A stretch of 64,000 bases of DNA, from contig JAZNSN010000074.1 of the NCBI GenBank assembly GCA_045591315.1, positions 22,713 to 86,712 on the forward strand, in the 5' to 3' direction. Each line of letters starts with the position of its first letter. Position 1 is the stretch's first letter. The notes under the pieces are model-generated. The model was not told where the DNA came from. It saw nothing but the letters and a program-made list of their open reading frames with translations, and made no database searches. This DNA comes from HGM04593 sp045591315 (GTDB lineage Bacteria; Bacteroidota; Bacteroidia; Bacteroidales; Bacteroidaceae). Both the position numbers and the translations under genes were made by a program. This document shows positions 51,996-60,639 of this stretch, piece by piece.

Positions 51996-54764
51996 TTAGT
52001 CGTTGTACCACTCGACATTTGTACTTCCGCTGCTACGTTTCTCGAATTTAAGAGCATCGGCAAGCATCTGAGATGTCGCACGGAAACTGAAATTGAAAGA
52101 AGTATATGGCTCAAGAACGATTCCGCATGACATTTCAAAACAGTGAAGGTCACGTGATATATTGAGCATTGTAGTTGTCAGTTTCTTGAATTCGAAATTA
52201 TATCCCGAAGTAAAGTTGATGTTCCAGTTGTCCGAAATGCCGATACTGCCCGAAAAGTTAAGATTCTGGGTAAACTTGTACGGATAACGCATTGTCTTGA
52301 TATCAATCTCAGCAGAAGTGTCCTCTGCCATTATTATACCATAAGAAACTGTCAAGTTCCACGGGAACTTGAACGGCATATATCCATTCTCGTCCACCTC
52401 TGCATCCTTCGATTTCTTGGAGTTGCTCTCACGCAAGGATTCCTTGTTCCCCTTAACCTCCTTCTTGTTCCCTTCTTCTGATTCAGAACCTTCGCCTTCC
52501 TCTTTTTCACCCGGCTCCTCGCCAAAAAGCCATTTCTTCAACTTGCCGAACGTTTTGTTGTTGAACGTATATGAGATGTTCTGGCTCATTCCCTGGAATC
52601 GTCCAAAACGCCCGTAAGACCACTCAGTCCTCTCACCGACCACTACCTGACCGCGCTCATTGAACTCATAAGCATATGTCGCCCACGTTGCATTAAGGCT
52701 AAAAGTATAGTTCTTGGAAAGCTTAAGACGCAATCGGGTACTCAGATTACTCCACGGCCTCGTCTCCGCAGCAAGGTTATAAGAGATAGAAGCACCTAGT
52801 TCATCTATTATGCTCACTTTCTTCAGAGAATCGTTCTTGGTACGCCATTTCATCTCAATATTATTGCTCACGCTTAATGAGATGCTCCCGGTCTTGCCTT
52901 TTCCGGGAATCCCGTAAAGGCTGTTCTGGTATGGCGAATATTCGACAGTTCGCACTTCTCCGTTCTTGTCTGTATATACATATGAATCGTAATATCCGTA
53001 ACTAGGGTCTCCGAAATCCGGAGCATATGTAAATGAAATAGAAGGCTTGAAGACATGACGGATAGTATGTATCCTGCTTTTTTTCAAGAAACCGGCCGGC
53101 TGATAGAAACCATAGAGCGTTGTATTAGCTGATATTGAAAAATTATAGTTATACACACGGTTAAAGCCGTTGATAGTATCACGAACAACACTATTGGTCT
53201 TGTTGTCCCAACTCTGATTGACCTTTTTCAGATACCAACGCTCTGTATAGTTAAAGCTAGGCGTAATATTTATCACATCAAAAAGCTGGAATGTCGCACT
53301 TATGGGGATATAGTGCTTGAAACCATTTTTCCAGTCCCTCACAAGATTAGAATCGAACACCTTGTCTTCCTTGGCAAAGATGCTGTTGCTCATCTGGCCA
53401 CTGTATGACAGAGAAATCTTCTCATACCAACGCTCGTCACCGGCACGTTTTTTTCTCTTGAACGGGTATTTTCTGCTTAAAGATATGCTCAAGCTAGGCA
53501 GGGTAAGGGAGAGTGTCGAATCCTGTACATTCTGAGCTACGTTTGTTGTAGCAGATATCGTCAAACCTATTTCAGGGAAAGTATGAGAGTAGCTTATACT
53601 TGATGTCCTCATACTCTGTGAATTCAGGATAGGATTATACAAGCTGTTAAGATTTGCACGTTCATAGCTCGCTGTGGCAAAATTAACGCTCGCCGAGAAA
53701 TTGCTGTTAGGGTGCGCCTTAGGGTCCTGACGATGACTCCACTGCAAACGGAAGTTCTTTCCGACAGCATAGCCAGGCAAGCCCTTCTCGCCATCTTTGG
53801 TCACAAGATAGCTGAAGTTTACATTTCCGGAATACCGGTACCTCTTGGCATATGTAGAAGCACCGCCTAATCCCCATGAGCCTTTTGTGTATATTTCTCC
53901 CGTCAGGCGCAAGTCCATCTTGTCGCTTATGGCAAAATAGTATCCTCCTTCGCGCAGATAGAACCCACGTTCCATTTCATCACCATAAGTAGGCATGATT
54001 ATACCCGAAGAATAGCTGCTAGTAAAAGGGAAATAGCCGAAAGGCAGAGCAAGAGGCAAAGGCACGTCTTCCACAACAAGATACAACGGGCCGGAAACGA
54101 CATCTTTCTTCGGACGCACCTTGGCGCGGGTCAACTGTATATAGAAATGAGGGTGTTCAGCATCACAAGTCGTATATTTTCCATCCTGGGAGTAGAATAT
54201 ATCGGTAGAATCCTTCTTTGCCTTTCCACCCATAATGAAGCCATCGCCTTGCTGGGTATATACATTGCTTATAAAACCTTTCTTGCTTTTGAAATTATAG
54301 CTCATCCTGTCCGACTCGTAAGGCGTTCCGCCATCTTTGAATATAGGAAGACCCACTTTTACACCTGCGGAATCGACACGCCCGGTTGCATGGACGAGAC
54401 TGCTGTCCATATTCATTGTGATGACATCCGCAGTCAGTTCAACCCTGTCATATGTAACCTTTCCATTTCCATAAAGGAAAGCATTTCCCTCTCTGGACCA
54501 CACCATAGAGTCGGTACATTCGTAGAAAACAGGAGAATCTATCGAACTCTTTTTGTCTTTTTTTTCTATCGAGTCGGATTCGAGAGACAAAGAATCAACA
54601 GATAAAGAATCCGGCAGAGAGAGAGAATCGGCAGGCAAGGAATCATTCATTGCATGCAACATATACGAGAATTCAGGATTCACGACATGCGCACCGGCAG
54701 GCCTTGTCAAGAAGACAGCCAGCAATACCAGCGCGAAGAATATTTTCACAAAACCTATTCTCAT
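51996..54764 (-). CDS. lptD: LPS assembly outer membrane protein LptD
   Basis: LptD is the barrel that places lipopolysaccharide in the outer leaflet with LptE. The ATG at 54764 starts a signal peptide (MRIGFVKIFFALVLLAVF, cleaved near AGA). A Ser/Asp/Leu-rich low-complexity stretch comes next (DSLSLPDSLSVDSLSLESDS). The periplasmic OstA-like jellyroll (about 85-210) follows, with FLYGNGKVTYDRVELTADVI. A long barrel comes after, with PFGYFPFTSSYSSGIIMPTYGDE. An acidic/lysine-rich insert of about 46 residues (748-793) sits between late strands. Length is 922 aa. An upstream in-frame extension of 38 residues crosses the promoter and is rejected. Confidence 0.88.
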   Translation of the reverse strand: MRIGFVKIFFALVLLAVFLTRPAGAHVVNPEFSYMLHAMNDSLPADSLSLPDSLSVDSLSLESDSIEKKDKKSSIDSPVFYECTDSMVWSREGNAFLYGNGKVTYDRVELTADVITMNMDSSLVHATGRVDSAGVKVGLPIFKDGGTPYESDRMSYNFKSKKGFISNVYTQQGDGFIMGGKAKKDSTDIFYSQDGKYTTCDAEHPHFYIQLTRAKVRPKKDVVSGPLYLVVEDVPLPLALPFGYFPFTSSYSSGIIMPTYGDEMERGFYLREGGYYFAISDKMDLRLTGEIYTKGSWGLGGASTYAKRYRYSGNVNFSYLVTKDGEKGLPGYAVGKNFRLQWSHRQDPKAHPNSNFSASVNFATASYERANLNSLYNPILNSQSMRTSSISYSHTFPEIGLTISATTNVAQNVQDSTLSLTLPSLSISLSRKYPFKRKKRAGDERWYEKISLSYSGQMSNSIFAKEDKVFDSNLVRDWKNGFKHYIPISATFQLFDVINITPSFNYTERWYLKKVNQSWDNKTNSVVRDTINGFNRVYNYNFSISANTTLYGFYQPAGFLKKSRIHTIRHVFKPSISFTYAPDFGDPSYGYYDSYVYTDKNGEVRTVEYSPYQNSLYGIPGKGKTGSISLSVSNNIEMKWRTKNDSLKKVSIIDELGASISYNLAAETRPWSNLSTRLRLKLSKNYTFSLNATWATYAYEFNERGQVVVGERTEWSYGRFGRFQGMSQNISYTFNNKTFGKLKKWLFGEEPGEKEEGEGSESEEGNKKEVKGNKESLRESNSKKSKDAEVDENGYMPFKFPWNLTVSYGIIMAEDTSAEIDIKTMRYPYKFTQNLNFSGSIGISDNWNINFTSGYNFEFKKLTTTMLNISRDLHCFEMSCGIVLEPYTSFNFSFRATSQMLADALKFEKRSSGSTNVEWYND

Positions 54765-54790
54765 TTGAACATATACCTGCGAACAGATTA

Positions 54791-54798
54791 CAAAGATA
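54791..54798 (-). promoter_or_regulatory. -7 promoter element for lptD
   Basis: Minus strand TATCTTTG, 26 bp before the start codon, at the edge of the dispersed repeat. A TTG in CAAGCTTG lies about 24 bp upstream. Confidence 0.6.
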
Positions 54799-54842
54799 GT
54801 AACAAACGGGCAAAAAAACATCAAGCTTGCTTGAATATTTTC
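54791..54842 (-). repeat. Dispersed promoter-bearing repeat, copy 2
   Basis: About 50 bp matching 5132-5183, including the -7 box, AACAAACG and the shared ATCAAGCTTGCTTGAATATT. Same position relative to a minus-strand gene start. Confidence 0.65.
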
Positions 54843-55012
54843 ACCGCGATGACGCGAAAAGAGCGTCGTTTGCGACAAAGAAAGCTTCAGCTTCGCCGAG
54901 GAGCGCCGCTTACAACCCGGTCTATATTCGGGATTCGTCTCAGAGATACAAACAATACAGAGAAGAAGAGCCTTCTAGGAAACAGAATCAAGAAAGCAAC
55001 CCTTTGTCATTA
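54843..55012. other. GC-richer non-coding stretch between lptD and the HD gene
   Basis: 170 bp between the repeat and the HD-protein stop. It is GC-richer than other gaps here and contains a small hairpin (GACGC/GCGTC near 54851-54867). Short ORFs in it have no recognisable content. It may be an extended lptD leader, a small RNA or degraded coding sequence. Confidence 0.3.
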
Positions 55013-55552
55013 TCACATGAACATCTTTGCCCATACTTCGATTTTCCGCACAGACTCTTCTGAAATCTTCGCCATACTCTCCTTGACCTGCTGAAGAGTA
55101 CGCGGAATCTCAAGAAATTTCGTCTTTGAAAAAAACTTGTCCGAAAAGCATATAAGCTGCTCTTCTATCGTTTCAGGGTAAAAATCCTTTACCGGCAAAT
55201 TCCACCCGTTGCTTACTATTTGTTCCTTCGAAAGCCCTGTACCTGTATGACGCTCGCATACACGAGCATGACGCTCATACCCAAGGGCACGCAATAGTTC
55301 TGCGCCCAAATAGCCATGACATAGATATTGTTCATTACCAAAACAATGAATACGAGGAGCATCTGTCAGGAAAATACCTAAATCATGCAACATCGCAGCC
55401 TCTTCCACAAACGTGGTGTCTATATTCAGTTCTGGATGTCTGCATGCCATTCCAAGCGCCATATCCTTTACCTTCACTGCATGTATCATGTAAATTTTCT
55501 TCAAATCATTCTCTTCAGGATAGAACTTATCTATTATTTCTCTTACATTCAT
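55013..55552 (-). CDS. HD/HDIG domain phosphohydrolase-like protein
   Basis: A 179-residue soluble protein of the HD superfamily, metal-dependent phosphohydrolases. The first histidine is His24 (MIHAVKVKDMA). The HD pair is His56-Asp57 in MLHDLGIF, an HDIG-like motif. Further conserved histidines are in CHGYLGAELL and ERHTGTGLS. The family occurs as a stand-alone protein in many Bacteroidales, and its substrate is unknown. It has a well-formed promoter and no obvious operon partner. Confidence 0.87.
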   Translation of the reverse strand: MNVREIIDKFYPEENDLKKIYMIHAVKVKDMALGMACRHPELNIDTTFVEEAAMLHDLGIFLTDAPRIHCFGNEQYLCHGYLGAELLRALGYERHARVCERHTGTGLSKEQIVSNGWNLPVKDFYPETIEEQLICFSDKFFSKTKFLEIPRTLQQVKESMAKISEESVRKIEVWAKMFM

Positions 55553-55568
55553 TATATAACTGTTTTTG

Positions 55569-55599
55569 CAAAGGTAACATTTCCTGAATTAATGGCAAA
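55569..55599 (-). promoter_or_regulatory. Promoter of the HD-domain gene
   Basis: On the minus strand TTTG (55599-55596), a 19-bp spacer and TACCTTTG (55576-55569), 16 bp before the ATG. Confidence 0.7.
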
Positions 55600-55670
55600 C
55601 AGAACTATACAATTGAAAAAGCCGCATTTATTCCTTAGTTATAGCGGTTTAATATAAAATAAACAAATAA

Positions 55671-55703
55671 TTTGCAATATTATAAAAAAACACCATATAT
55701 TTG
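55671..55703 (+). promoter_or_regulatory. Promoter of the VTC-DUF4956-beta-helix operon
   Basis: TTTG (55671-55674), a 21-bp spacer and TATATTTG (55696-55703), 22 bp before the first ATG. Confidence 0.7.
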
Positions 55704-55725
55704 TATTATTGTATATTGGCGCAAG

Positions 55726-56493
55726 ATGACAAAAGGAATAAACGACAAAGCCCTGATGCTTCCCCCGATAACTCTCGATGAGATGTCGGGCATAAAGCTC
55801 ATGAACAGGACTGACACTAAATTTGTCGCGACAATAGAGCAGCTTCATTCATTCCTCATTGCTGTCCAGGGTAAATACTACATACAGGAAATCAACGGCA
55901 AGCGCATTGCAAGCTACCACACTACATATTTCGACACAGACGATTACCAGATGTACCGCATGCACCATTGCGGCAGGACCATCAGGGAGAAAATCCGGGT
56001 AAGGACATATATGGACAGCGATGACACATATTTTGAGATAAAGAACAAGAACAATCATGGCCGTACCAAGAAAAAGCGCATATCCATAACAGCCCTTGAA
56101 ACAATACAGAAGGAGTATGACAGCATTATCCCGTTCATGGACAAGCATGCCTGGTACGCCATTGAAGAGATTTCACCAGTAATCGAAAACTGGTTCAACC
56201 GCATAACTCTAGTAAATATAGGGAAAACAGAAAGACTTACAATAGACTTCAACCTTCGATTCCATCATCTCAAGAGCAATATGCACGACAAATTGCAGAA
56301 GGTTGCCATAATCGAGCTCAAGCGCGACGGAAACGTGTCTTCTCCAGCCCTTGAGATAATAAGGGAGTTGCGAATCAAGCGTTCCGGATTCAGCAAATAC
56401 TGTATCGGCAGCGCATTGACGAACAAAGACCTCAAAAGAAACAATTTCAAGGAAAGGCTGACAATGATAGGAAAAATGGAAAACAAACTATAA
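55726..56493 (+). CDS. VTC-domain polyphosphate polymerase-like protein
   Basis: A 255-residue soluble protein of the VTC (CYTH/triphosphate tunnel) family. In yeast, Vtc4 uses this fold to polymerise polyphosphate from ATP. Bacterial stand-alone forms are only inferred to do so. The tunnel motifs are visible: MNRTDTKFVA near residue 26, IREKIRVRTYMDSDDTYFEIKNKNNHGRTKKKR (split, ~85-117) with alternating basic residues and EIK, DFNLRFHH, AIIELKRDG near residue 203 and the closing SGFSKYCIG. The ATG at 55726 gives the natural N-terminus. First gene of a five-gene operon, 11 bp before DUF4956. Confidence 0.9.
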   Translation: MTKGINDKALMLPPITLDEMSGIKLMNRTDTKFVATIEQLHSFLIAVQGKYYIQEINGKRIASYHTTYFDTDDYQMYRMHHCGRTIREKIRVRTYMDSDDTYFEIKNKNNHGRTKKKRISITALETIQKEYDSIIPFMDKHAWYAIEEISPVIENWFNRITLVNIGKTERLTIDFNLRFHHLKSNMHDKLQKVAIIELKRDGNVSSPALEIIRELRIKRSGFSKYCIGSALTNKDLKRNNFKERLTMIGKMENKL

Positions 56494-56504
56494 AAACAAA
56501 AGAG

Positions 56505-57353
56505 ATGAAACAATTGACCACACTGCTTCTGTTCTGCATGTTGCTTGCCATTCCCGCAACAGCAAGCTCTACAGCCGTAGCTCCAACAGGGATTGCCACT
56601 GTCACTGCAGGTATCCAAGCCGAAAGTTTCTTCAATTTCGACTTCGATGATGACGATGATGATGAAAAAATGGCAATAGGACTGAAAGACAAGCGTATCA
56701 GCAACCACAAGTTTATTGACATGAGGCACGTCAAGGATTTGCTTATTGCATTCATAGTAAATCTTTTGGCTATTATGATTGTAGTACGTTGGCTCTATTA
56801 TCCAAAATGCAAGAGAGGAGAATTCTTCTTCACATACATTCTTATTGCAATAAGTACATTCATGCTCATATACGTATTGGGTGATGTCAAATTGAAAGCC
56901 GGTATAGCATTAGGTCTATTTGCAATATTCAGCATAATACGCTACCGTACAGAGCAAGTAGCCATTAGAGAAATGACATATCTGTTCATAATTATTGCCT
57001 TAAGTGCAATCAACGGACTCACCGTGAGCGAGTTGAGCTATGGAGAAGTCATTATAATAAACTTGCTGTTCATTCTTTCTATATGGATTTGCGAGAGCAA
57101 GTTGCTCATCAGCCACTACTCATACAAGGTCATAAAGTACGACAACGTAAGTCTCATCACACCCGACAAGAGAAGTGAGCTCATCGCAGATCTAGAAAAA
57201 CGTACTGGACTCAAGATTGAAAAAGTAGAAGTCGGTGCAATCGATTTTCTAAAGGATGCCGCAATCGTCAAAATGTATTATAAGGACAATACGTCAAACA
57301 ACTCAGTAGATACAACATTAAAAACTCCTACAGATGAATACAAGCTTAAATAA
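56505..57353 (+). CDS. DUF4956 domain-containing membrane protein
   Basis: A 282-residue inner-membrane protein of unknown function that often occurs next to VTC-domain genes. An N-terminal signal-like helix (2-20) is followed by a loop with a run of six aspartates (48-53). About five helices follow (near 78-98, 107-128, 131-150, 157-172 and 174-191). The third contains ALGLFAIFSIIRYRTEQV, the family's most conserved segment. A soluble C-terminal domain (about 195-282) has an alpha/beta pattern. It overlaps the next gene by 20 bp. It is plausibly the membrane partner of the VTC protein, which is inference. Confidence 0.88.
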   Translation: MKQLTTLLLFCMLLAIPATASSTAVAPTGIATVTAGIQAESFFNFDFDDDDDDEKMAIGLKDKRISNHKFIDMRHVKDLLIAFIVNLLAIMIVVRWLYYPKCKRGEFFFTYILIAISTFMLIYVLGDVKLKAGIALGLFAIFSIIRYRTEQVAIREMTYLFIIIALSAINGLTVSELSYGEVIIINLLFILSIWICESKLLISHYSYKVIKYDNVSLITPDKRSELIADLEKRTGLKIEKVEVGAIDFLKDAAIVKMYYKDNTSNNSVDTTLKTPTDEYKLK

Positions 57354-58212
57354 CAGAAGAACAGGTTTGATCAAGTACCTGACAATCGCATTGCTTGCCA
57401 TTGCACCGCTTAACGGCATTCTTGCACAGGACAACGACAGCGAATTCGGTGTATGGACAACAATAGAGGCCTCAAAGAAGCTAAGCAAGAAGTTCAAGCT
57501 TGACTTCGAGGCCGAAATGCGTACGATAGAAGGCGTAAGCAGTATTGAGCGATACTCCTTTGGTGTCGGTGCAAGCTACAAGCTCACCAAATGGCTTAAG
57601 ATAAGTGCCGGATACATTTTCATGTATTGCCACAAACCGGAAACGATGAAGTTGAAATGGGATGACGAACATAACGACTACGACACCTCGATCGACCTCG
57701 ACGGCAACAAGTTCTACAACTACAATGTTGATCACAGCTACTGGACAGAGCGCCACCGCTTCCATTTCACCTTAAGCGGCGAATACAAGATTGGACGTGT
57801 TGAGTTCTCGTTGCGTGAACGCCTGCAATACACACGTACCAACTCGGCAATGACAGACGAGACAAAATACAGATACAGTTTAGGCGAAGACGAACTTGAT
57901 TCCGAAGATGACGGCTGGACAAAAAGAACAGAGCCAGAACTGAAAGAACCGAAGTACAACACTACGCTCCGCTCACGTTTCGGTATAAAATGGAACATAC
58001 CGAAATGCAAGATCAACCCGTTTGCTTCGGTTGAATTGTATTCACGCCTCGACGATTGGAAAGGATGTGACAAGATGCGCTACCGTATCGGAGCAAGCTA
58101 CAAGATAAACAAACAGAACGCATTATCGTTATTCTATCTGTACCAGGACGCCAATGATGACGATGAGCCCAAAGGCCATGCCATTGGATTGGGATATTCA
58201 ATAGACCTCTAA
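57334..58212 (+). CDS. DUF2490 domain outer-membrane beta-barrel protein
   Basis: A 292-residue exported protein. The signal peptide (about residues 14-31, NGILAQ) is preceded by a basic segment. The remainder alternates amphipathic strands with D/N-rich turns (FGVWTTIEASKKLSKKFKLDFEAEMR; GASYKLTKWLKISAGYIFMY; RYRIGASYKINKQNALSLFYLY, each split across strands) and ends in GLGYSIDL, typical of a 10-12 strand barrel. It fits the DUF2490 family. A channel or structural outer-membrane role is inferred. It overlaps DUF4956 by 20 bp and lies 24 bp before the next gene. Confidence 0.85.
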   Translation: MNTSLNNRRTGLIKYLTIALLAIAPLNGILAQDNDSEFGVWTTIEASKKLSKKFKLDFEAEMRTIEGVSSIERYSFGVGASYKLTKWLKISAGYIFMYCHKPETMKLKWDDEHNDYDTSIDLDGNKFYNYNVDHSYWTERHRFHFTLSGEYKIGRVEFSLRERLQYTRTNSAMTDETKYRYSLGEDELDSEDDGWTKRTEPELKEPKYNTTLRSRFGIKWNIPKCKINPFASVELYSRLDDWKGCDKMRYRIGASYKINKQNALSLFYLYQDANDDDEPKGHAIGLGYSIDL

Positions 58213-58236
58213 CATATTCAAAATTCAAGAACATAT

Positions 58237-58692
58237 ATGAAACATATATTTACAGCACTGTTGTTTGTTGCATGCCTTCCTATTTCGGCCCAGCACATGC
58301 TCATTGAGAAAAGCGGCAACAACAACGAGATTGTCGAACTCGGCAAGCTCAAGAAAATAACATTCGACGGAACAACCGTGAATATAGAACAAACTGACGG
58401 GACAAGAAGCAGTTCCGCAATGGGAGATATCGGCCATATATATTTTGGAGACTATACATCCATTGACGAAGTCAAACCTATAGAAAGAGAATTCATAAGC
58501 TATATAAGCAAAAACGAGATTGCCATCAATTGCCCGGCCGGGACATTGATTACCGTATATGATGTTATAGGTTCACAGGTTATCAGCACACGGCTCGGAG
58601 GCGATGGAGATACAATAAACATAGCCGGTCTTCCTAAAGGCATCTACATAGTTAAAGCCAACGACAAAACTGCAAAAATCATTAAGAGATGA
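58237..58692 (+). CDS. Small secreted protein with T9SS type A-like sorting signal
   Basis: A 151-residue protein with a signal peptide (to about residue 19, ISAQ). The N-terminal part has the module ELGKLKKITFDGTTVNIEQTDG and IGHIYF. The C-terminal ~75 residues look like a T9SS sorting domain, with ISYISKNEIAINCPAGTLITVYDVIG (split) and GLPKGIYIVKANDKTAKIIKR (split). It is little more than one small module plus a sorting signal. The downstream protein appears to share its N-terminal module. The stop overlaps the next start as ATGA. Confidence 0.82.
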   Translation: MKHIFTALLFVACLPISAQHMLIEKSGNNNEIVELGKLKKITFDGTTVNIEQTDGTRSSSAMGDIGHIYFGDYTSIDEVKPIEREFISYISKNEIAINCPAGTLITVYDVIGSQVISTRLGGDGDTINIAGLPKGIYIVKANDKTAKIIKR

Positions 58693-60368
58693 GAATCCGG
58701 ACATTACTTATAAGCCTTTTTGCCACATGCATGGCGCAGGCACAGACGCTGTATGTCAACAATGCAGACAACACATTCCAAGCAATTGACACAAAAGAGA
58801 CCAAAGAGGTTACGTTTGACGAGACCCAGCAGCTTGTAAGATTTACAATGAAGGATGGCATATCAAGCCAGTTTGCCACTGCCGGTATAGAAAACATATC
58901 CCCCATAAAGGAGAAGGCTACAGAACTCGTATATAGCCTTGCCCCGTCAGTTTCTTTTGATGCCAATGACAAGAACGGTTTCAATGAGATAACCCGTAGC
59001 GTGCCTACAGATGAGTCGCTTGACGAATATGGTGATTTTGTGGAAAACTTTACAAGTTCAAGTTTAGTGCAAATCACATTCAGTGCCAGTAGCGTGACAA
59101 TCTCAAAGACAATACCAAGTGGGGTGACTATAGAAAAAAGCGGATGCCATGTAGTTATAAATTCCACTGCAAGCAAAATATGCTATGTCATAAAAGGGAC
59201 ATGCAGTAATGGTTCTTTAAAGATATACAGCACAAAAAAATTCAGAATAATAACAAACGGGATAACACTGACTAATCCAACAGGTCCTGCCATTAATATA
59301 CAAAGCGGCAAGACAGTATATTTCAGCATAGCAGACGGAAATACAAACACATTATGTGATGGTGCCACATATAAGGCACCGACCGTCACTAACGGAGTTG
59401 AAGAAGACCAGAAAGGAACAATTTTCAGCGAAGGACAGCTTATATTTGACGGATACAGCAAAGGAACAGGAGTACTTAACGTAAAAAGTCTCGGAGGGCA
59501 TGCTGTATGCAGTGACGACTATATAATAATCCGGGGCGGCAACATAAACATTACCGGGGCAGCAAAGGACGGCTTCCGGACAAAGGACAAGTTTGTAATA
59601 GGCCGTACAAAAGCCTATTCTCCAACAATAAACATCAATGCAAGCAGCAACGGCATTGAATGCACAGAGGGCGCATTGACTATCGAAGCCGGCAAGCTTG
59701 ATATAACATCAGCAGGAGAAGCTATAAAGGTTGTATATGAAGAGGCTGTTCCCGACCCGGCTGTAACGCCAAATGCAGACATTACAGGAGGATTCATCAA
59801 AATCAAGACAACAGGTGAGAAGAGTTCGGCAATACAGACAAGCGGCAATTACACACATAACGGCGGTACAATTCAGGCCGAAGTTGACGGCAACGGTTCA
59901 AAGATTATCAACAGCGACGGTACAGTTGCATTTATGAAAGGCAAACTTACCGGCATTGCAAACGGTACAATAGCCGAAGCGGACACGACCTCTGCTGGCG
60001 GAATAAAGAGCGATGGCAGACTAAGCATAACAGGCGGTACCATCGCTATAGACTGCAGGGGCAAAGGCGCTAAGGCTATCAACTGCAATAGTGATGTTGT
60101 AATAGACGGCGGAGAGACAACACTGCTTGCTTCCGGCGAGAACTACACAGGTATTGCTGATGACAAGAAGAGCCGTGCAATAACAGCAAGTACAATTACC
60201 GTCAATGGCGGAAAAGTCGTTGCAGAAGCATACGACCATGCCATTGCAAGCAATACGACAACTACCATAAACGGCGGTATTGTCAATGCATACAGCAAGA
60301 ACGCGGCAGCACTGAACAAAGAAGTTGTACAGACTGCCGGATGGCTACTGTACAAGGATACCGAATAA
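58689..60368 (+). CDS. Cthe_2159-type carbohydrate-binding beta-helix protein
   Basis: A 559-residue exported protein (signal peptide to about residue 19, AQAQ). Residues ~22-72 (TKETKEVTFDETQQLVRFTMKDG, split) resemble the module at the start of the upstream small protein. The rest is a right-handed parallel beta-helix made of repeated GG-x-I/N-x-I turns, with IIIRGGNINITGAAKDGFRTKDKFV (split) and INASSNGIECTEGALTIEAG (20 residues). This matches the family of Clostridium thermocellum Cthe_2159, whose member binds acidic sugars. No T9SS tail is seen at its C-terminus. It is the last gene of the VTC operon. Confidence 0.87.
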   Translation: MRIRTLLISLFATCMAQAQTLYVNNADNTFQAIDTKETKEVTFDETQQLVRFTMKDGISSQFATAGIENISPIKEKATELVYSLAPSVSFDANDKNGFNEITRSVPTDESLDEYGDFVENFTSSSLVQITFSASSVTISKTIPSGVTIEKSGCHVVINSTASKICYVIKGTCSNGSLKIYSTKKFRIITNGITLTNPTGPAINIQSGKTVYFSIADGNTNTLCDGATYKAPTVTNGVEEDQKGTIFSEGQLIFDGYSKGTGVLNVKSLGGHAVCSDDYIIIRGGNINITGAAKDGFRTKDKFVIGRTKAYSPTININASSNGIECTEGALTIEAGKLDITSAGEAIKVVYEEAVPDPAVTPNADITGGFIKIKTTGEKSSAIQTSGNYTHNGGTIQAEVDGNGSKIINSDGTVAFMKGKLTGIANGTIAEADTTSAGGIKSDGRLSITGGTIAIDCRGKGAKAINCNSDVVIDGGETTLLASGENYTGIADDKKSRAITASTITVNGGKVVAEAYDHAIASNTTTTINGGIVNAYSKNAAALNKEVVQTAGWLLYKDTE

Positions 60369-60379
60369 AACGACGGAAC

Positions 60380-60424
60380 AGACAAGAAAGAGGAACAGCT
60401 GACCGCTATTCCTCTTTCTTGTCT
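60380..60424. terminator. Terminator overlapping the 3' end of the small membrane protein gene
   Basis: The 16-bp arms 60380-60395 and 60409-60424 (AGACAAGAAAGAGGAA and complement) have a 13-base loop. The right arm carries the last codons (DKKEE) of the minus-strand gene. Confidence 0.8.
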
Positions 60425-60639
60425 ATATGCTTGATATCGTTCTCACGTTCCTTACGAAGTTTTTCCCGTCTCCGCAGCAAGAACCAGAGCAATGCCAATA
60501 TAACAACAGATGCACCTACCGTTGCAGTTTTTGATGCTGTACTCATTTCATGATTCCTCGGAAAGAAATACAGGTATATTGCAGCCGTATATATTGCCAA
60601 CACAGCTATGGTAAAATTAGGGTTTCTCAAGAATCTCAT
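60406..60639 (-). CDS. Small two-helix membrane protein
   Basis: A 77-residue protein with two hydrophobic helices (about 9-25 and 40-56) separated by a short loop. A basic then acidic tail follows (RRREKLRKERENDIKHIDKKEE, split). The ATG at 60639 was chosen because the hydrophobic helix follows directly. Upstream in-frame starts add an unrelated 19 residues. No family is recognised. It lies between the beta-helix gene and pyrH, on the opposite strand. Confidence 0.6.
   Translation of the reverse strand: MRFLRNPNFTIAVLAIYTAAIYLYFFPRNHEMSTASKTATVGASVVILALLWFLLRRREKLRKERENDIKHIDKKEE

Noticed and set aside
54765..54878. 38-residue upstream extension of LptD
   Set aside because: It crosses the TATCTTTG promoter box, and the signal peptide starts at 54764.
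54827..55063. 78-codon plus-strand ORF between lptD and the HD gene
   Set aside because: Low-complexity Arg/Ser/Gln content overlapping the HD gene end, without recognisable domains.
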